The notes below the pieces were generated by a model. The model was given only the letters and a program-made list of their open reading frames with translations, did no database searches and was not told the origin of the DNA. Positions 45,540-57,039 of a DNA stretch of 64,000 nt are shown here, piece after piece. Each line of letters starts with the position of its first letter. Position 1 is the stretch's first letter. The DNA is from Protopterus annectens (Eukaryota; Chordata; Ceratodontiformes; Protopteridae): NCBI RefSeq assembly GCF_019279795.1, contig NC_056745.1:1490875503-1490939502 (forward strand), read 5' to 3'. A program made the position numbers and the translations under genes.

Positions 45540-48050
45540 ATAAATGCATCTTACCAGCAGTGACAGATGTCCGGGTGGAAAACCTTAGAGACATATCTAG
45601 AAATAGATGTATTGTTTTTCCTGTGGAAGAAAAACTCTTTGAACTGATGTGCCAGCTGACATCCCAGGATTACAATCCTGTGTGAAGGAGTCAAAAAGAA
45701 CTTTTGAATGTTCTGTTGGAATCCCAGCTCATGTATGAGATCTCTCACTCAAGTAATAGATTCCTGACACTTTGAAAACGACTCTGCAAAGATAGGCAAG
45801 TCATCTAATTATTGAAAAAAGAAAATGGATACTCTGTAGCCTGCAGCAAGCTACTATAACTGGTGCAAAGGTAAAGCAGAGAACTGATAAAGTGATCCAC
45901 ACACACACACACACAAACGTTAAACGCCTGAAGTCTGAATGAAAATGAATGTGATGATAAACATCTTTTAAATGCAATGTAACCAGGAAACTTAAACGAT
46001 GAAGAAGATTTGGTGGTGACGTCATTTAGAACTTGAGCACTATCATAAGTAGGTCTAAGAAGAAACACGCAGAACTGGTCTCAAAGCATCATGTTTCTTT
46101 GGCACTAAAAACATCCTCAAACAAAAAACTTTCCCAACTTGGGAAGGAAGAATTGGTTCTGTCATATATTGGAACTACATGTAATGAAGGACAGGTAGAA
46201 ATACAAGAGTCTGGTGTGGTCTGGAGGATGAGGAATATCCCACTGGCAAGGAGGAATATCCTTTCCCTGCCCCGTATAACCTTGATGAATCATCTAAAGA
46301 ACCCAGAAAAGTTGATATTCAGACCTTCTGGAAGGGAAAACAGAATGCCATGGTGGCAGGAGTGAACAAAGTCCCTTAAATAGTCAAACTGACTAGTTGG
46401 ACTGTCCTTGGGTTTGGGGGTTCCTGAATTCATTTTGTAATACCATTGCCATTATGCCAAAACTAGGTGATGAGTTAGAGAATCCATTAAAAAACTGAAA
46501 AAAGAGGGCAGAAAAAACATGTTGAGATTCCCTGATTTAATTTCACCATTTCATTCCACTTTTTGATTACCTCTGCAGCAAAGGAACCAAAAGGTGAATC
46601 TCTATCCAAATATGAAAATAAAACTTAATTATTCACATCCTCTTGGAAGGTTCTAAGAATGCAGCCAGGCAAACCTCCTGAAAACAGTACCAAAGGTCAT
46701 AGCCCTGGGAGACTTATCAACAGAGTCATATGGAGCACACTATAAACAGAGAGCAGTAATTAGTACAATGGGAGAAACAACATAATTTAAAGCAGATTTT
46801 TCCTCACAGGAAAAAACTGCAGTCCAAATAAACAGTCCTCATACTTTCAGTTAGTCAGAATAAACATTAACATGTGACCCTGACAATTCAAAATTCTGAA
46901 AATCAAAGTTGCAGAAGTATACACTATTTCCCTGTACCCATCAATAATCTTCCAGTCCATATTAGACAATGGTAGGATAGGAATGAACTAACTCTTTAGC
47001 AGCAGTAGGATTAACTAAAGCTATAGCTGCTGGGTCAGGTTTGAGATGAGTGCATAACAACTTAAACACTGAAGAACTTTATAAATTCTGCCGTTTTTGG
47101 GGCAGCAGGCTGGCTGTCAGGAAAATTACAGGTGGAGACATACACGCATCCTCCAAAGCCAACAAAACTGGCATAATTGGTGAAGGTTCAGGAAATTCCT
47201 TCTGTAACAGCTCATAAAGCTTTCTGAAGGACTATGAAACCTTAGTGTATTCCCACTGATAACACTGAGACACATTCTGGAAGAAGCCTCAAAGAGAGAG
47301 GAACCCCAAATCAGAAACTGAGTTCTCCTCTGAGTATGAATAAGAAAACTGAGAAGAAAACCTGTATTTGTTCCTTGCTCTTCCTGTCCAGACTCAGTAT
47401 CTTGAATCAGTTTAGGAAAAGAGATACCCTTCTTTCTTTTACCAGAAAGCAATAAATGAGAAGGATAAAAATCCTGAATAAAATCCTGAGCCAGACCCAG
47501 TAAAGTACTTCAGTCTAAGGAAATTTGAGGAGGAGTAGATATATGTTTAGTTTTCTGTTTGTTTTTGACAGAAAAATTGGGCCAACAGTGTTATAAAGGG
47601 CAGTAGCATCTTCCTCAGAGATGAGCACACCATTGTGACAAAACAGGGAAGTCTACCATATTCCATCTCCTACGTTCAAGAGTGGCTCTCCCTTGCCTAC
47701 TGAGTGGACCCCAACAGCTGCACAGGAAGGCTAACCCTCATTCCACAATGGCTGTAGGTGCTACATCAGAGAAGTCCAGGGTAAAAAATAAAAAAGGAGT
47801 GGTCTGATGTAACAAACTGCCAAAGTCACCCACCTGTGGCTGAAACAAACTGCTAGCCTGCTGTTGTTGCAAAGACTGTTTGGTTATTTTTTTTTCTTTT
47901 TGTAACTGGAAGAAGGACTAACCATAGGACTGACAGATTGTTCTGTGATCAAACTGAAAATGGTGCCTCTTTCCTGAGGAAAACAAGCAGCAAAAACTGG
48001 TAAGAATGTAAAATCTTTAAAAGTCATTTTTTCACACAAAACACAGTAAA
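45540..48050 (-). mobile_element. Older DIRS-type retrotransposon fossil
   Basis: Minus-strand text parallels the intact DIRS at 10672-16231. RT-like text at 45551-45748 (RDLIHELGFQ, LTPSHRIVILGCQL) corresponds to LLHALGY and LTPSQKIIFLGANL of the intact copy. RT text near 45805-46068 and capsid-like text at about 46900-47450 (ALVNPTA, acidic Ser-rich stretch) follow in the expected order. It is broken throughout (well over ten disruptions), far older than the other copy. No terminal repeats were defined; the PLE at 48850 lies close to its 5' side. Confidence 0.6.
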
Positions 48051-48574
48051 AAACTCTTTAAAACACTTTGCCAGCCCCAAAAGCAAAATAAACACAATTT
48101 CTCCACAGGAAAAAATGTTTTTTAAATACTTCAAACAACCTTTAAACTGACAGGAAAAAAAGTGTGTTCATTTAAAAGTACAATACAGCCTCGTGACAGC
48201 CTGGGGAAAACATAAACACCTAGCTTTAAAATAACGTTCCTGAATAGGAAAGTATTAATAAACAAAAATAATCGAATGAGAAAGAAAAGATAAAATATTC
48301 CACTCTGGATTAACAGTCCTGAAGTTAACAAGTATTGTAAAAATTAAAACAATCAGGACACAAACATGGCACATAAAAATAAAAAGACAAGTTTTAATCA
48401 GGTTAGTATTTTCACGCTGTACCCAACAGGAAACCGGATTCTCCTCATTGAACCGTTCTGCGAGTCATGGATGAAAACACAGAGCACAACTCAGGGCCAG
48501 ATCCCAGGTCATACAAGAGTATAAAGAAAATGTGGGACCTACGATGAACCAAAACGATTTTTAATCTCTCGTCA

Positions 48575-48681
48575 AAGGCCTTAACTTCTGCACAGGTCAC
48601 ACTATTGAAAAGGGCCTTTCATTTATTCCAGCCACTAAACAGAGGTAAGGCCTTAACTTCTGCACAGGTCACACTATTGAA
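48575..48681. repeat. 35-bp direct repeat, copies 48575-48609 and 48647-48681
   Basis: AAGGCCTTAACTTCTGCACA continuing GGTCACACTATTGAA occurs twice, 37 bp apart, identical. The second copy runs directly into the PLE-bearing segment, so it may mark an insertion or a local slippage event. Confidence 0.9.
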
Positions 48682-49151
48682 GAATATTTGTATGAAATGC
48701 AATGTTAAAACATTTCTTAGTAGTGTAGGTGTTTCATTATATATGAAACCTAGTGTTTTGCCCAAGTAGTCATTGTTGTAAGAGTTCATAAATCATTCTC
48801 ACATACTCGTGGGGTGATTGTTATTATGGACAAAAGTTTCTATGTCCAAACTATGTTGCAAATGTTATCGGATGAGTCTATTTATATGACTTTTAATGAA
48901 AAAGACTTAGTTACCTTGTTTAATTCTGTTGATTCCACATTATATGATTGTTTATTAAACTGAATTATATTGCTTGATTTGTTTAAGTATTTTACTCCTG
49001 ACTCACTGGTCATACCTGTTTCGTATGGCCTCCCCAACTGATTGTATCAGGGAGAGGGTGATTGACAGAACCCCTCTCTGTTTATGTTGAAAAGGAATTG
49101 AGACCTTTTGTTGACTCCTTTCTGACGATTTTGAGGGATACATAACAATTT

Positions 49152-49700
49152 TTGGACGCTCTTTATATTTGTGTTGGTGAAGGCAGTTGTTTAGTTAATT
49201 GTGCAATGGTTACTCTAGATGTAAAATCACTTTTTACTATGATACCTAATGACCAGGGACTTGAATTTCTTAGTGGTTTGTTTAGACAGCATGCCTCAGT
49301 TGATTCAGCTAAGTTAGATCTTATCCATTTATTGGTTGAAGTGATTTTTGAAAAGAATGTTTTTCTTTTTGAAGGGCAATACTTTTGGCAAAAACATGGC
49401 GTAGCCATGAGCATGCTCTGTACTAACAGCTATGGCAATTTAGTCATGGCCCACTGGGAAAGTATCCACATTTTAAATAATAATGAGTTTTTGTCATATA
49501 AAATTCTTTAGGAGATTTGTGGATGACAACTTTATGCTGTGGGCAGGACTAATAGACTTGATTGATGACTTTGTGGAGTATCTCCACAGTACCACAACAT
49601 TTCTCCGGTTTACTTATAAATATTCTTGTGAAATTATAGATTTCTTGGACGTTACTATTTCAAGAAGTATGTATGGTGGTTTCAACAAGGCTGTATAGAA
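49152..49700 (+). pseudogene. PLE-2 reverse transcriptase
   Basis: NCAMVTLDVKSLFTMIPNDQ (domain A), LFEGQYFWQKHGVAMSMLCT (domain B surroundings), RRFVDDNFMLW (catalytic VDD, near 49515) and EIIDFLDVTISR. These match the Penelope RT of the first copy block by block. The N-terminal part is poorly preserved. Confidence 0.8.
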
Positions 49701-49859
49701 AACCCTATCGTATAAATATCCCCTTGGGACAGTATGCATCCATTTCAGGTGTTTAGAAATGTCATTAGAGGGCAAGGTAGGAGAATCTCTAGGCTAACAT
49801 GGATACTGAGTTTGAGCTAGACTGAGAGATGAATTTTTTGGCAGGGGTTATAAGAAAAG

Positions 49860-50655
49860 AGAGATACAAAACATGGACAATGACATTAAACAGATGAGAC
49901 CTGATCATGCCCAACCCTATTTTTCAAGGAGTCAGTCTGTGATAGAGAGAGGCTCCTATATTAATTTCAAACAGAATATAAATTTTACGTTGCATTTTTC
50001 CAGTAATGTGGATATGATTTGTGAGATGATAAAGAAAAATTGGCCAATTTTATTCTCTGACAATAAGATTAAGCACATTGTAGGTGATTATCCACGTTTT
50101 TGTTTTAAAAACAAAAAAAATTTTAAAAGATTATTATGTTATAGAAGCCGTAATACTTCGATTGCTATGGAGAATACTGGTATATTTCCTTGTAAGAACT
50201 GTAATTTTTGTATACATATTGGTAGTATTAATTATTTTAGGCATCCTGTCACTTGTAATATTTTTCAGCTAAGAGTGAAAGCTGATTGTTCTACGAGGGA
50301 TCTAGTGTATCTGGCCAGTTGTAAATCTTTTTCGCCTTTCTATGTTGGAACAACTAATAGGACTCTGACAGAGTGGATTATGGAACATACAGCAACTATC
50401 TGTAGATCTGATGATAAGAATGCACTTGCCAAGCACATCTAAGAGAATGGTAATGAACATTATTTTAACTTTCAAGTTTTACAATGTTTACAAGAGGGGA
50501 AGTGTCTTGGCGATTTTAAGAATCTGACAGAGCAACATGAGATTCACTGGATCATTAGTTTACAAGTTGACAGGTATCCTGGCTTAAATGGAAAGGTCCC
50601 TTTAATACCTTTCCTTAAAGCTCGTAATTTAAGTGATGTGGAAGAGTTCAGCTTT
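49860..50655 (+). pseudogene. PLE-2 linker and GIY-YIG endonuclease
   Basis: The stretch FPCKNCNFCIHIG (cysteine cluster) is followed by RDLVYLASCK and FSPFYVGTTNRTLTEW (GIY-YIG core, YVGTT for the usual YVGKT), EHTATICRSDDKNALAKHI, and beyond an interruption a C-terminal YPGLNGKVPLIPFLKARNL. Same layout as 36539-37270. Confidence 0.78.
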
Positions 50656-50860
50656 TAATTGGTCTTTTTATCATCATGTGATTTTCAATGTATTATATAT
50701 TTAATTTAGATGTGTTTTGATTTTAATGGTCTGAAGAAGTGCCGTGAATGGCATGAAAGCGTTAACCTGATTAAACCTTTTCTTTTTAGTTTTATGTGTC
50801 GTGGTTAGCGTCCTGATTGTTTTTATTTTCACAATAATTGAATTAAAGTCCCCCCCCCCA

Positions 50861-51716
50861 AAGAAACTTGTCTACCAAGCAAAGAAATGGCAGAAGCTGC
50901 CTGCCTGTCTATCTTCAAAAACCTCAGAGGAGTGTACTCCTCAGCAGGAGTAATGGTCTGAAGGGTTTGTTGCCAAAAGTTGTATTTTCGTCAGATGAGG
51001 TCAAGCTGCCTGACAGCTTCAGCACATGGAAGGTGCCCTGAAGCTTTGGAAGCTGGACGGCTGTTACATCCTTGGCAGGATATAACCCATACAGCTGAGG
51101 GTACTGCAGCAGTGATCTATATGGTGGACAACTGTGAGGGACTTGTAACGTGCAGCAGCTGTCTGGCACATGGTCAGGGGGGAAGACAGCTTACATATGC
51201 AAAAGGCAGAGGGGCAATCAGCAAAGTCCATGAGAATGAGTGAGAATTCCGGAACTGGAGGTGGAAATATCACACATAGGATGGCAGTTGTGGGGCAGGA
51301 AGCAAAGGTGAATACGGTCACTGGAGGGAAAGAAAAATGGTTTTGTTGATCGCCTACAAAATCACAAAGAAGTTTACGTATCCAGGCAAGTAAGAAAAGG
51401 GAGACCAGAGACTGGCAAGCAGTTCAGTGAAACATCTACAGGGTATAACAAAAATAACTTTTTTACACAGATAGTGGCAAGTAGAGTAAAGAAAAACTTA
51501 AATTAGAAACTGCGAGAAGTGAACAATTATATAAACAGTTGTCTCCCCAGCAACCTTAGTACTTTTATACAGCAAATTTAACACTGCAAAATTTATTTTA
51601 AAGTTAGCCAGTGTATTTTACATCAAGGCTAAAGTTAAGGCTTTCTGCAAGCATAAAAGTATTTTTTTTGCTTCTGGGAGGGAAACAGAGATAAGATAAG
51701 AGCAGCGAGCATGCAA
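50861..51716. other. Unassigned DNA
   Basis: Short frames on both strands at 50920-51320 (up to 87 codons) have no recognisable domain. The text may belong to the outer part of the old DIRS fossil, but I cannot show it. Confidence 0.35.
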
Positions 51717-52665
51717 GTGTGTGGTACATACGAACAACCATGGCAGGGCTAACCACTCAGTGGTGTGATCCTTGGCTCTATATGATTGAGTGTGTGGTAT
51801 ATATGAACAACCGTGGCAGGGCTAGCCACCCAGTGGTGTGATCCTTGGCTCTATATGATTGAGTGTGCAGTATATACGAACAACCGTGGCAGGGCTAGCC
51901 ACCCAGTGGTGTGATCCTTGGCTCTATATGATTGAGTGTGCAGTATATACGAACAACCGTGGCAGGGCTAGCCACCCAGTGGTGTGATCCTTGGCTCTAT
52001 ATGATTGAGTGTGTGGTATATATGAACAACCGTGGCAGGGCTAGCCACTCAGTGGTGTGATCCTTGCTCTATATGATTGAGTGTGTGGTATATATGAACA
52101 ACCGTGGCACGACTAGCCACCCAGTGGTGTGATCCTTGGCTCTATATGATTGAGTGTGTGGTATATACGAACAACCATGGCAGGGCTAGCCACCCAGTGG
52201 TGTGATCCTTGGCTCTATATGATTGAGTGTGTGGTATATACGAACAACCGTGGCAGGGCTAGCCACCCAGTGGTGTGATCCTTGGCTCTATATGATTGAG
52301 TGTGTGGTATGTACGAACAACCGTGGCACGACTAGCCACCCAGTGGTGTGATCCTTGGCTCTATATGATTGAGTGTGCGGTATATACGAACAACCGTGGC
52401 AGGGCTAGCCACCCAGTGGTGTGATCCTTGGCTCTATATGATTGAGTGTGCGGTATATACGAACAACCATGGCAGGGCTAGCCACCCAGTGGTGTGATCC
52501 TTGGCTCTATATGACTGAGTGTGTGGTATATACGAATAACCATGGCAGGGCTAGCCACCCAGTGGTGTGATCCTTGGCTCTATATGATTGAGTGTGTGGT
52601 ATGTACGAACAACCGTGGCAGGGCTAGCCAGTCAGTGGTGTGATCCTGGGCTCTATATGATTGCC
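51717..52665. repeat. 73-bp satellite-like array, 13 units
   Basis: Units start near 51717, 51789, 51862, 51935, 52008, 52080, 52153, 52226, 52299, 52372, 52445, 52518 and 52591. Each contains GTATATACGAACAACCGTGG, CAGGGCTAGCCACCCAGTGG and TGTGATCCTTGGCTCTATAT. Units differ at only a few positions (GTGTGTGG/GTGTGCAG, CGTGG/CATGG, GCAGGG/GCACGA), indicating recent expansion or homogenisation. Confidence 0.95.
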
Positions 52666-52671
52666 ATTTTT

Positions 52672-52765
52672 AAAGTGACACCCTAACCCCTGCCACTCTT
52701 GAAGTGACACCCCAACCACATGTGCAAAATGGGAAAAGGGTTTGCGGATGGATGGATGAGTACAG
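52672..52765 (+). mobile_element. Possible RTE-tailed SINE or LINE 3' end
   Basis: Contains AGTGACACCCCAACCACATG, CAAAATGGGAAAAGGG and a GGATGGATGGATGA tail. The block CACCCCAAC..AAAATGGGAAAA recurs at 57318-57355 and resembles the GACCCCTAATGGGAAAAGCC end of RTE-type LINEs (57781). Confidence 0.4.
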
Positions 52766-52799
52766 GAAGGTTATTACTATCAGTTTTTTTATATGAACT

Positions 52800-53230
52800 T
52801 TAGGATGAATAAAGATTCTACACAGGTATTAGAGATATTTCAGAAATGTATAAAACAAAGGCATGGGAAAACTAAGAAAAGGTGCAATTGAAAATATTTA
52901 GGGAAGTTTTAGTTATACCAAGGTTAGAAGAAGGTAAGGCTCAATAACTAATTGCTAAGATAGGAAGAAATAAAACAATGATGCATCATCAGTCAACAGA
53001 TATGTCTCCAGAATTGATGATATTCCGTTGGAAATTTGGAAGCTAGGAGGGGAAAGAGAACAATAAAGATCTGGAAGGCTTTGTTTAACAATATTTTAAA
53101 AGTGGAGGAGGTACTAACATCTTGACAGAAACAGTGGTAGTTGTGTTTGTTTAAAGTCTGATAAATGGAAGCATGGACTGGTACGAGATACTACCCAGGT
53201 CATAACACAAAACAATGCACAAGACAGTCA
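52800..53230 (+). pseudogene. L1-clade LINE, pre-RT fragment
   Basis: Text such as LIAKIGRNKT and MSPELMIFRWKFG followed, in another frame, by TETVVVV matches the L1 ORF2 segment before RT (K-x-P-G-P-D-G, F-Y-K, W). Probably the upstream part of the L1 that resumes at 57040. Confidence 0.5.
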
Positions 53231-53734
53231 TACAAAGATATGATTTAAAACAGTTTTTAACTGAAACAGACAGTGGAGTAACTTGCTTACAGTTATAACT
53301 GCATAGTCACATACTGATACAGAACATGACTAGAACGTAGCCAAAGGGAAGGTACGTTGATTTAAAAAAAAACAAATATTTAACAAAATTCACCATGAAT
53401 TCAATACAACTTTCCTAAAGAACCTAAATACCTCTAGACAGAAGAAACTAAAAATAAATACCACAAATTGGCTATCAAAAAGAGTAGAATGCTAATACAG
53501 GAAAGAGAAAAAAATATAAAACAGCACAATATATCAAAAGAAAATGCTCTGCAACTGTACATAAAAGCAAATACACAAAGACAGAAAAATATACTATAAA
53601 CAACTTTCAGAACAAAAGAAAGCGCAACCCCCAAAAACTTCTGGTCAGCCATTAAGGAAATCTTACAGAGGTTCATAGGTAATTATTTTCCTGTGCCCCT
53701 GTCAAGCAGAACCACAAAAGTGATCATCCAATCA
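53231..53734. other. A-rich unassigned DNA
   Basis: Plus strand is A-rich; the minus-strand frame 53434-53676 is a by-product. Could be decayed L1. Confidence 0.35.
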
Positions 53735-54279
53735 TAGTGCTAATGAGGAGCTCTGTTTGACATAGATAGGTAGTCTGTTCCTGAGTATGGGAAGTCTCTG
53801 GGACAGGAATCCCTCCAGCATGCTCTGCTTAATGAGCATGTCCAACAGCTCTGGGTTTGACATAGCTTTGTATGTTAGGCAGAGATCGCCTCTGAGTAGT
53901 AGATATATGAGAGAAGTAAAGCTTGTTGTAGATGTCTTGTGAGGTACATACCAAAAGGGGCATTGTACTTCTATAATGGGTCTAATGATGAGAGAGGGAA
54001 AGGAACACCTCTCTTTTTTTTGGATGAGAAACCAAGGATTTCCTGACCACTGTGGTGATGTGATTATCAAAGGAGAGACTACTGTCCACCTGTGTCCCAA
54101 GGTCTATTATCACACTTTCGTAAGTTAAGTAGACTACCGCATGTGGTAGTAGTCATGGGTACAGAGTTTTTACCAAAGGGGATGACAATGCACTTTTTGG
54201 CATTGAGCTTGAGACCATGTCTTTGACACCAGGCATCTGTCTCAGTGAGGCCCTTTTGTAGGATGTCCATCCCAGCTAA
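53735..54279 (-). pseudogene. CR1-clade LINE internal fragment
   Basis: Minus-strand text GLTETDAWCQRHGLKLNAKK and CIVIPFGK, then SLIIRPIIEVQCPFWY, RGDLCLTYKAMSNPELLDML and LSQRLPILRNRLPIYVKQSS closely parallels the CR1 at 31680 (GLIETDNWCHSHGLKLNAKK). It is truncated at both ends and internally deleted, with frame changes; older than the CR1 at 31680 but of the same family. Confidence 0.8.
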
Positions 54280-54284
54280 AAATG

Positions 54285-56030
54285 TAACCCTAATCCCTCT
54301 CCCAATACCTCAACACTCGAAACCGCAATACAATTTAACTCTTATCTCACAGATACTATAGAGGCCCTAACCAAGAATTCCCCAACATCTGCTCCCAACC
54401 CTGCCCAGTAGCCATGTCACCACATCCAATTTCATCTTGAAATCTGTGCCCACATACTACTTAAAACTACTTCTAAACAAACTCAAACCAGGCTCTGCTT
54501 CAGCTGGTGATCTTCCTAGCAAGTACCTTAAAATAAGAGCCAATAGCATTGCCTGTCGTGCCTCAAGCCTTATAAATAGGTCAATCCAGAACCCCACATT
54601 CCCTCTCTGGAAAACATCCCACATTGTCCCTCTACACTAAGGAGGGAATTCAACAGACGTCACTAACTTTAGACCTGCAGCAATCTTATCTCCCCTCTCC
54701 AAAATACTTGAAAATAAAATACTCAGAAACAATTGCTAAACTATCTCCTGCAGGAAGAACTCATGTCCCCACACAACACATCTTCCGCCCCTCCCAAAGT
54801 ACTAACACTGCACTTCTAACCTTTATAGATACTGTCAATAAAGCTAGAGAGAACAGCAAACTGGTCACCTCATTTCTAAAGCCCTCGACACAGTTTGTCA
54901 CATCCAACTTCTGCTTCAGATGTCCTCACTAGTTAATTCTCTGCCCACCCGTCTATGCTTTAAAAGCTACCCAGACAATAGGTATCATCAGCAATATGGC
55001 ACTCCACCCTCTCTACATACCTCCCAGTCACCACTGGTGTACCACAAGGTTCTATCCTTGGTCCCTCCCTCTTTAACATTCTCACCAACACCCCCAACAC
55101 ATCCATGTAACAAGCCTCCCTAATAGAATATGCAGATGACTCCCTCTCATATGCACATTAGACAACCTGGCACATCTCCAAAAAAGCTACTCGGGGAATG
55201 TTTAACAGCCACTAAAATGTGGCTTTGTAACGCACAACTCATAGCACTAAAATGCCTAAATTGGTTAGAACTACCTCATCGACTAACATAAATACAGCTT
55301 CATGCTACATATAAAATTATCCAGCATTCATTTATTTGTCCAGCACTAAATACTACTCTGCACAACTACGTTCCTACTTGGTCACTATGATCCAGTGACC
55401 AAAAACTCCTCTCTAGCCATAAACCTATCAGACCTGCTGAGCATGGCCTGTAATCATGCCTGGAACTCCTTACCTGTATCCATCAGGTCAATAACCCCTC
55501 TACAGTTATTTAAAATAACTATGAAAGACTTCCTAGCCAACATCTGGCTCTGTTCTTGATCACCTCCAGGATAAACTATATCCTTTATTATGAACAAGTA
55601 CGGATTCAAACCTTAAGCTTCCATACTCACCCTTCTTCACTCACATTCTTTAATCAATTGCTCTCTCATGACTTTCTATCTAAAAAAGCCATAACTCTGT
55701 TTTTTTCTCCAAATGTATATCACAATTCCTTCTGTATTTTACTAACTTGCCTTTAATTTCTCTCAACTGGCTAAAATTTCTCTAAATATTAAATAATTGC
55801 AATATAAGTTGTATCTATTCTTACCCAATGTTTTCACATCATGTCTAATTTGGTATAATTAAACTGTAGATGTTTTTGTATTATTTCTGAAGACTGTAAA
55901 ATTATTGTTCTTCAAATGATTTTGTAATACTTTCCAGATTTTCTCCCTGGACCTCTGTTGAAAACAGGCACCTGCCCAGTTGGACTTTCCCAGTAAATAA
56001 ATGTCAATAAATATAAATAAATAAACTGAC
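54285..56030 (+). mobile_element. L2-clade LINE, 5'-truncated with intact 3' tail
   Basis: Pre-RT and RT text: LKPGSASAGDLPSKYLK, FPLWKTSHIVPLH near 54437-54640, KALDTV near 54880 (domain A, K-A-F-D variant), and PQGSILGP equivalents near 55045-55065, EYADDS at about 55128-55145. It ends with the L2 tail: TTTTCTCCCTGGACCTCTGT, TGAAAACAGGC, GACTTTCCCAGTAAATAAAT and TAAATAAA. Many frameshifts and stops. Confidence 0.75.
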
Positions 56031-56212
56031 CATCACTAATTTACAGAGTGAAATGTTGCAATTCAAAGCTACATGTTAGCTGAAGCCCTTAAAACACGGG
56101 CATTTACATTAATTCAGTACTGTTTCTGTTTAAACTGTTGGACATCGTATAACTTAGTAATTTGTGACAGCAAACTATTTCACGCCGCAGTGGTAAGTTT
56201 TATGTAATATCC

Positions 56213-57000
56213 TCAGATGGCTAGGGAAAAATTAGGTGCTGTAGTTTGAAGTTTTATTATGTCAGGGTTCGGCTGTGCTGCATAACGATAATCTATTGGC
56301 CAGAAGAGGGCAGTATCTATCCGTAAGTCACTTAAAGGCCAGTGAAGCGACCAGATAAGGAGCCTTGGCAGAGACAGGAAGCCATTTAGCCTTAGTAATA
56401 CCGATGCAATGATGGTCTCTGGGCTTGACAAGATGAATAAATCTAAGACTCTTACTTTCTGTGGTTTGTTGCCACAAAGTGAGGCACCTATAGGAAGTGC
56501 ATATTCCAGCCTAGGAAGTAACATGTTAATGGCAATGGCATGATTATCATCAGGAATACAGAGATCAGTAAATGTGTACGCACATTTGAATTGCACAAAG
56601 ACTTTTGCTGTAACGGAGATGATGTGATTTTGGAGATTATGACTGTCATCTAAAATGTAGCCAATATATTTTTATTTAAAGTAAGGGATTACATTTTCAA
56701 CAGGATCAGAAATATCATGGGTAGTGATGTTGGAGAACCTTACAGCTGTACCAAAATCATGACTGCCGATTTAGTTAGACTGATACTACGTTTATTGTGT
56801 GAAAATCAGTTCCATGTTAAAGAGAACTGCTGCAGTGTAGCAGATGGCTGACTGACAGTTTTGTGTTCAGCTACAAAGATCATATAATCTGCGTATAGGT
56901 ATAGTGTCACAATTAAGGCCCACGGAAGGCTGGCCTTATATAATGGAAATAGTAAGGGTCCAAGGACAGAACCTTAAGGTACCCCAATATTAAATGGAAA
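56213..57000 (-). pseudogene. Non-LTR retrotransposon RT fragment, clade unclear
   Basis: Minus strand shows SVLGPLLFPLY (domain B region) near 56950, LYLYADYMIFVAEHKT (YADx catalytic block) near 56880 and a 127-residue open stretch 56596-56213 with LLPRLEYALPIGASLCGNKP, analogous to the L-I-R-P-I-L-E-Y-A block of CR1/Jockey-type LINEs. It differs clearly from both the CR1 and L2 of this window. Confidence 0.55.
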
Positions 57001-57039
57001 AAACCTTCAGCTCCAGCTTTACATAGACACATTCCAATT

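Larger units (their letters stand above)
48850..50800 (+). mobile_element. Penelope-like retroelement, second copy, degraded
   Basis: RT and GIY-YIG parts in PLE order, different family from 35324 (sequence clearly diverged). The end at 50731-50760 shows CTGAAGA, a hairpin GTGCC/GGCAT and GAAAGCG, then TAACCTGATTAAACC. No inverted repeat partner was found. About four or five breaks in the coding part. Confidence 0.82.

Noticed and set aside
52372-52665. CAGTGGTGTGATC in the 73-bp units considered as hAT ends
   Set aside because: No inverted partner and the word recurs in each tandem unit, so it is part of the satellite.
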